Made by a program: the position numbers and the translations under genes | Assembly: GCA_023420795.1 (NCBI GenBank) | Contig: JAEZVM010000370.1 | Location: 1-6,491 of the forward strand | Reading direction: 5' to 3' | Origin: Pseudomonadota bacterium | GTDB lineage: Bacteria; Pseudomonadota; Gammaproteobacteria; Burkholderiales; Burkholderiaceae_D | Length of the DNA: 6,491 bases | In this document: in pieces, positions 6,148 through 6,491 of the stretch | Layout: each line of letters begins with the position of its first letter | Position numbering within the stretch: the first letter of the stretch is position 1 | Notes under the pieces: generated by a model | What the model was told of the DNA's origin: nothing | The model's database searches: none | Seen by the model: the letters and a program-made list of their open reading frames with translations, nothing else

Positions 6148-6491
6148 ATGACTATCACCATTGAAGACGTAAAGGCGGCGCTATCGCAGGTCATCGACCC
6201 GAACACTGGCAAGGATCTGGTCGCGAGCAAGTGTGCAAAGAATATCCAGATCAGCGGCGCGGATGTGTCGCTCGACGTAGAACTCGGTTACCCGGGCAAG
6301 AGCCAGATCGAACTGATCCGGCAGGCGACGGTGGATGGCTTGCGCACCGTGCCGGGCATCGGCAATGCCAAGGTAAACGTCTATTCGAAGATCATCGCGC
6401 ACTCGGTGCAGCGGGGCATCAAGCTGATGTCGAATGTAAAGAACATCATCGCGGTAGCATCTGGTAAGGGCGGCGTCGGCAAATCGACCAC
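6148..6491 (+). CDS. apbC: Iron-sulfur cluster carrier ApbC/Mrp, N-terminal 114 residues (cut by window edge)
   Basis: ApbC/Mrp is a cytoplasmic P-loop ATPase of the MinD/Nbp35 group that binds and delivers Fe-S clusters to apoproteins. The visible part has an N-terminal MIP18-like (DUF59) domain (about 5-85, with VIDPNTGKDL at 15-24 and VSLDVELGYPGKSQ), a linker (AHSVQRGIKL), and then the start of the ATPase domain, IIAVASGKGGVGKST, whose deviant Walker A motif GKGGVGKST occupies residues 106-114. The window ends two bases into the next codon. Full-length proteins are about 360 residues; the cluster-binding CxxC pair lies far downstream and cannot be checked. The start is set by AGGAGA just upstream. 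It is divergent from metG across 137 bases; the old name Mrp refers to this linkage in E. coli. Confidence 0.96.
   Translation, partial: MTITIEDVKAALSQVIDPNTGKDLVASKCAKNIQISGADVSLDVELGYPGKSQIELIRQATVDGLRTVPGIGNAKVNVYSKIIAHSVQRGIKLMSNVKNIIAVASGKGGVGKST

Noticed and set aside
5027..6148. Long plus-strand open frame (373 codons) opposite the metG 5' half and spacer
   Set aside because: It is antisense to the HIGH-motif part of MetRS, has no domain or ribosome site, and has the biased composition of a shadow frame.
1..6491. Mobile elements, CRISPR arrays, tRNA or rRNA genes, or a novel defence system
   Set aside because: No transposase or integrase, no regularly spaced repeats, no tRNA-like cloverleaf and no unexplained gene cluster were seen. 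Apart from DUF3460, every gene belongs to a familiar, characterised protein family, and the gaps are all under 150 bases.

Overview
The window looks like a stretch of core chromosome from a betaproteobacterium, most likely Burkholderiales (Oxalobacteraceae-like). The basis is the panC, ScpA and Mrp/ApbC protein sequences, which match the betaproteobacterial forms I know, a small DUF3460 gene directly in front of scpA, and the divergent metG / mrp pair. Coding is dense, the DNA is moderately GC-rich, and gaps between genes are short (2 to 147 bases). The genus is not settled by anything I can see.

Layout. Six of the seven genes lie on the minus strand and one is on the plus strand. Read in the direction of minus-strand transcription (right to left) they are: metG (3950-6010), a GNAT acetyltransferase 40 bases downstream (3430-3909), a SulP/STAS anion transporter (1597-3282), a 68-residue DUF3460 protein (1268-1474), scpA two bases later (387-1265), and the first 108 codons of panC (1-324, cut by the window edge). 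On the plus strand, divergent from metG, is the 5' part of apbC/mrp (6148-6491), cut just inside its Walker A motif.

Transcription. metG with the GNAT gene, and DUF3460-scpA-panC, look like two operons. Each is preceded by a TAAAATRGCG box on the minus strand whose last T of TAAAAT is exactly 32 positions from the start codon. The SulP gene probably has its own promoter in the 147-base gap at 3283-3429, which also holds a perfect 6-bp hairpin. No convincing rho-independent terminator is visible.

Functions. The genes are mostly housekeeping: translation (MetRS), Fe-S cluster delivery (ApbC/Mrp), chromosome condensation (ScpA) and pantothenate/CoA synthesis (PanC), plus one secondary anion transporter and one acetyltransferase of unknown substrate. 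I see no mobile element, CRISPR array, RNA gene or defence system, and no new multi-gene system. The points worth a second look are small: a 9-bp repeat that creates three successive in-frame stops after scpA, the paired promoter-like boxes, the uncharacterised DUF3460 protein tightly linked to scpA, a GNAT protein with an atypical acetyl-CoA loop, and palindromes in the metG/apbC divergent region.
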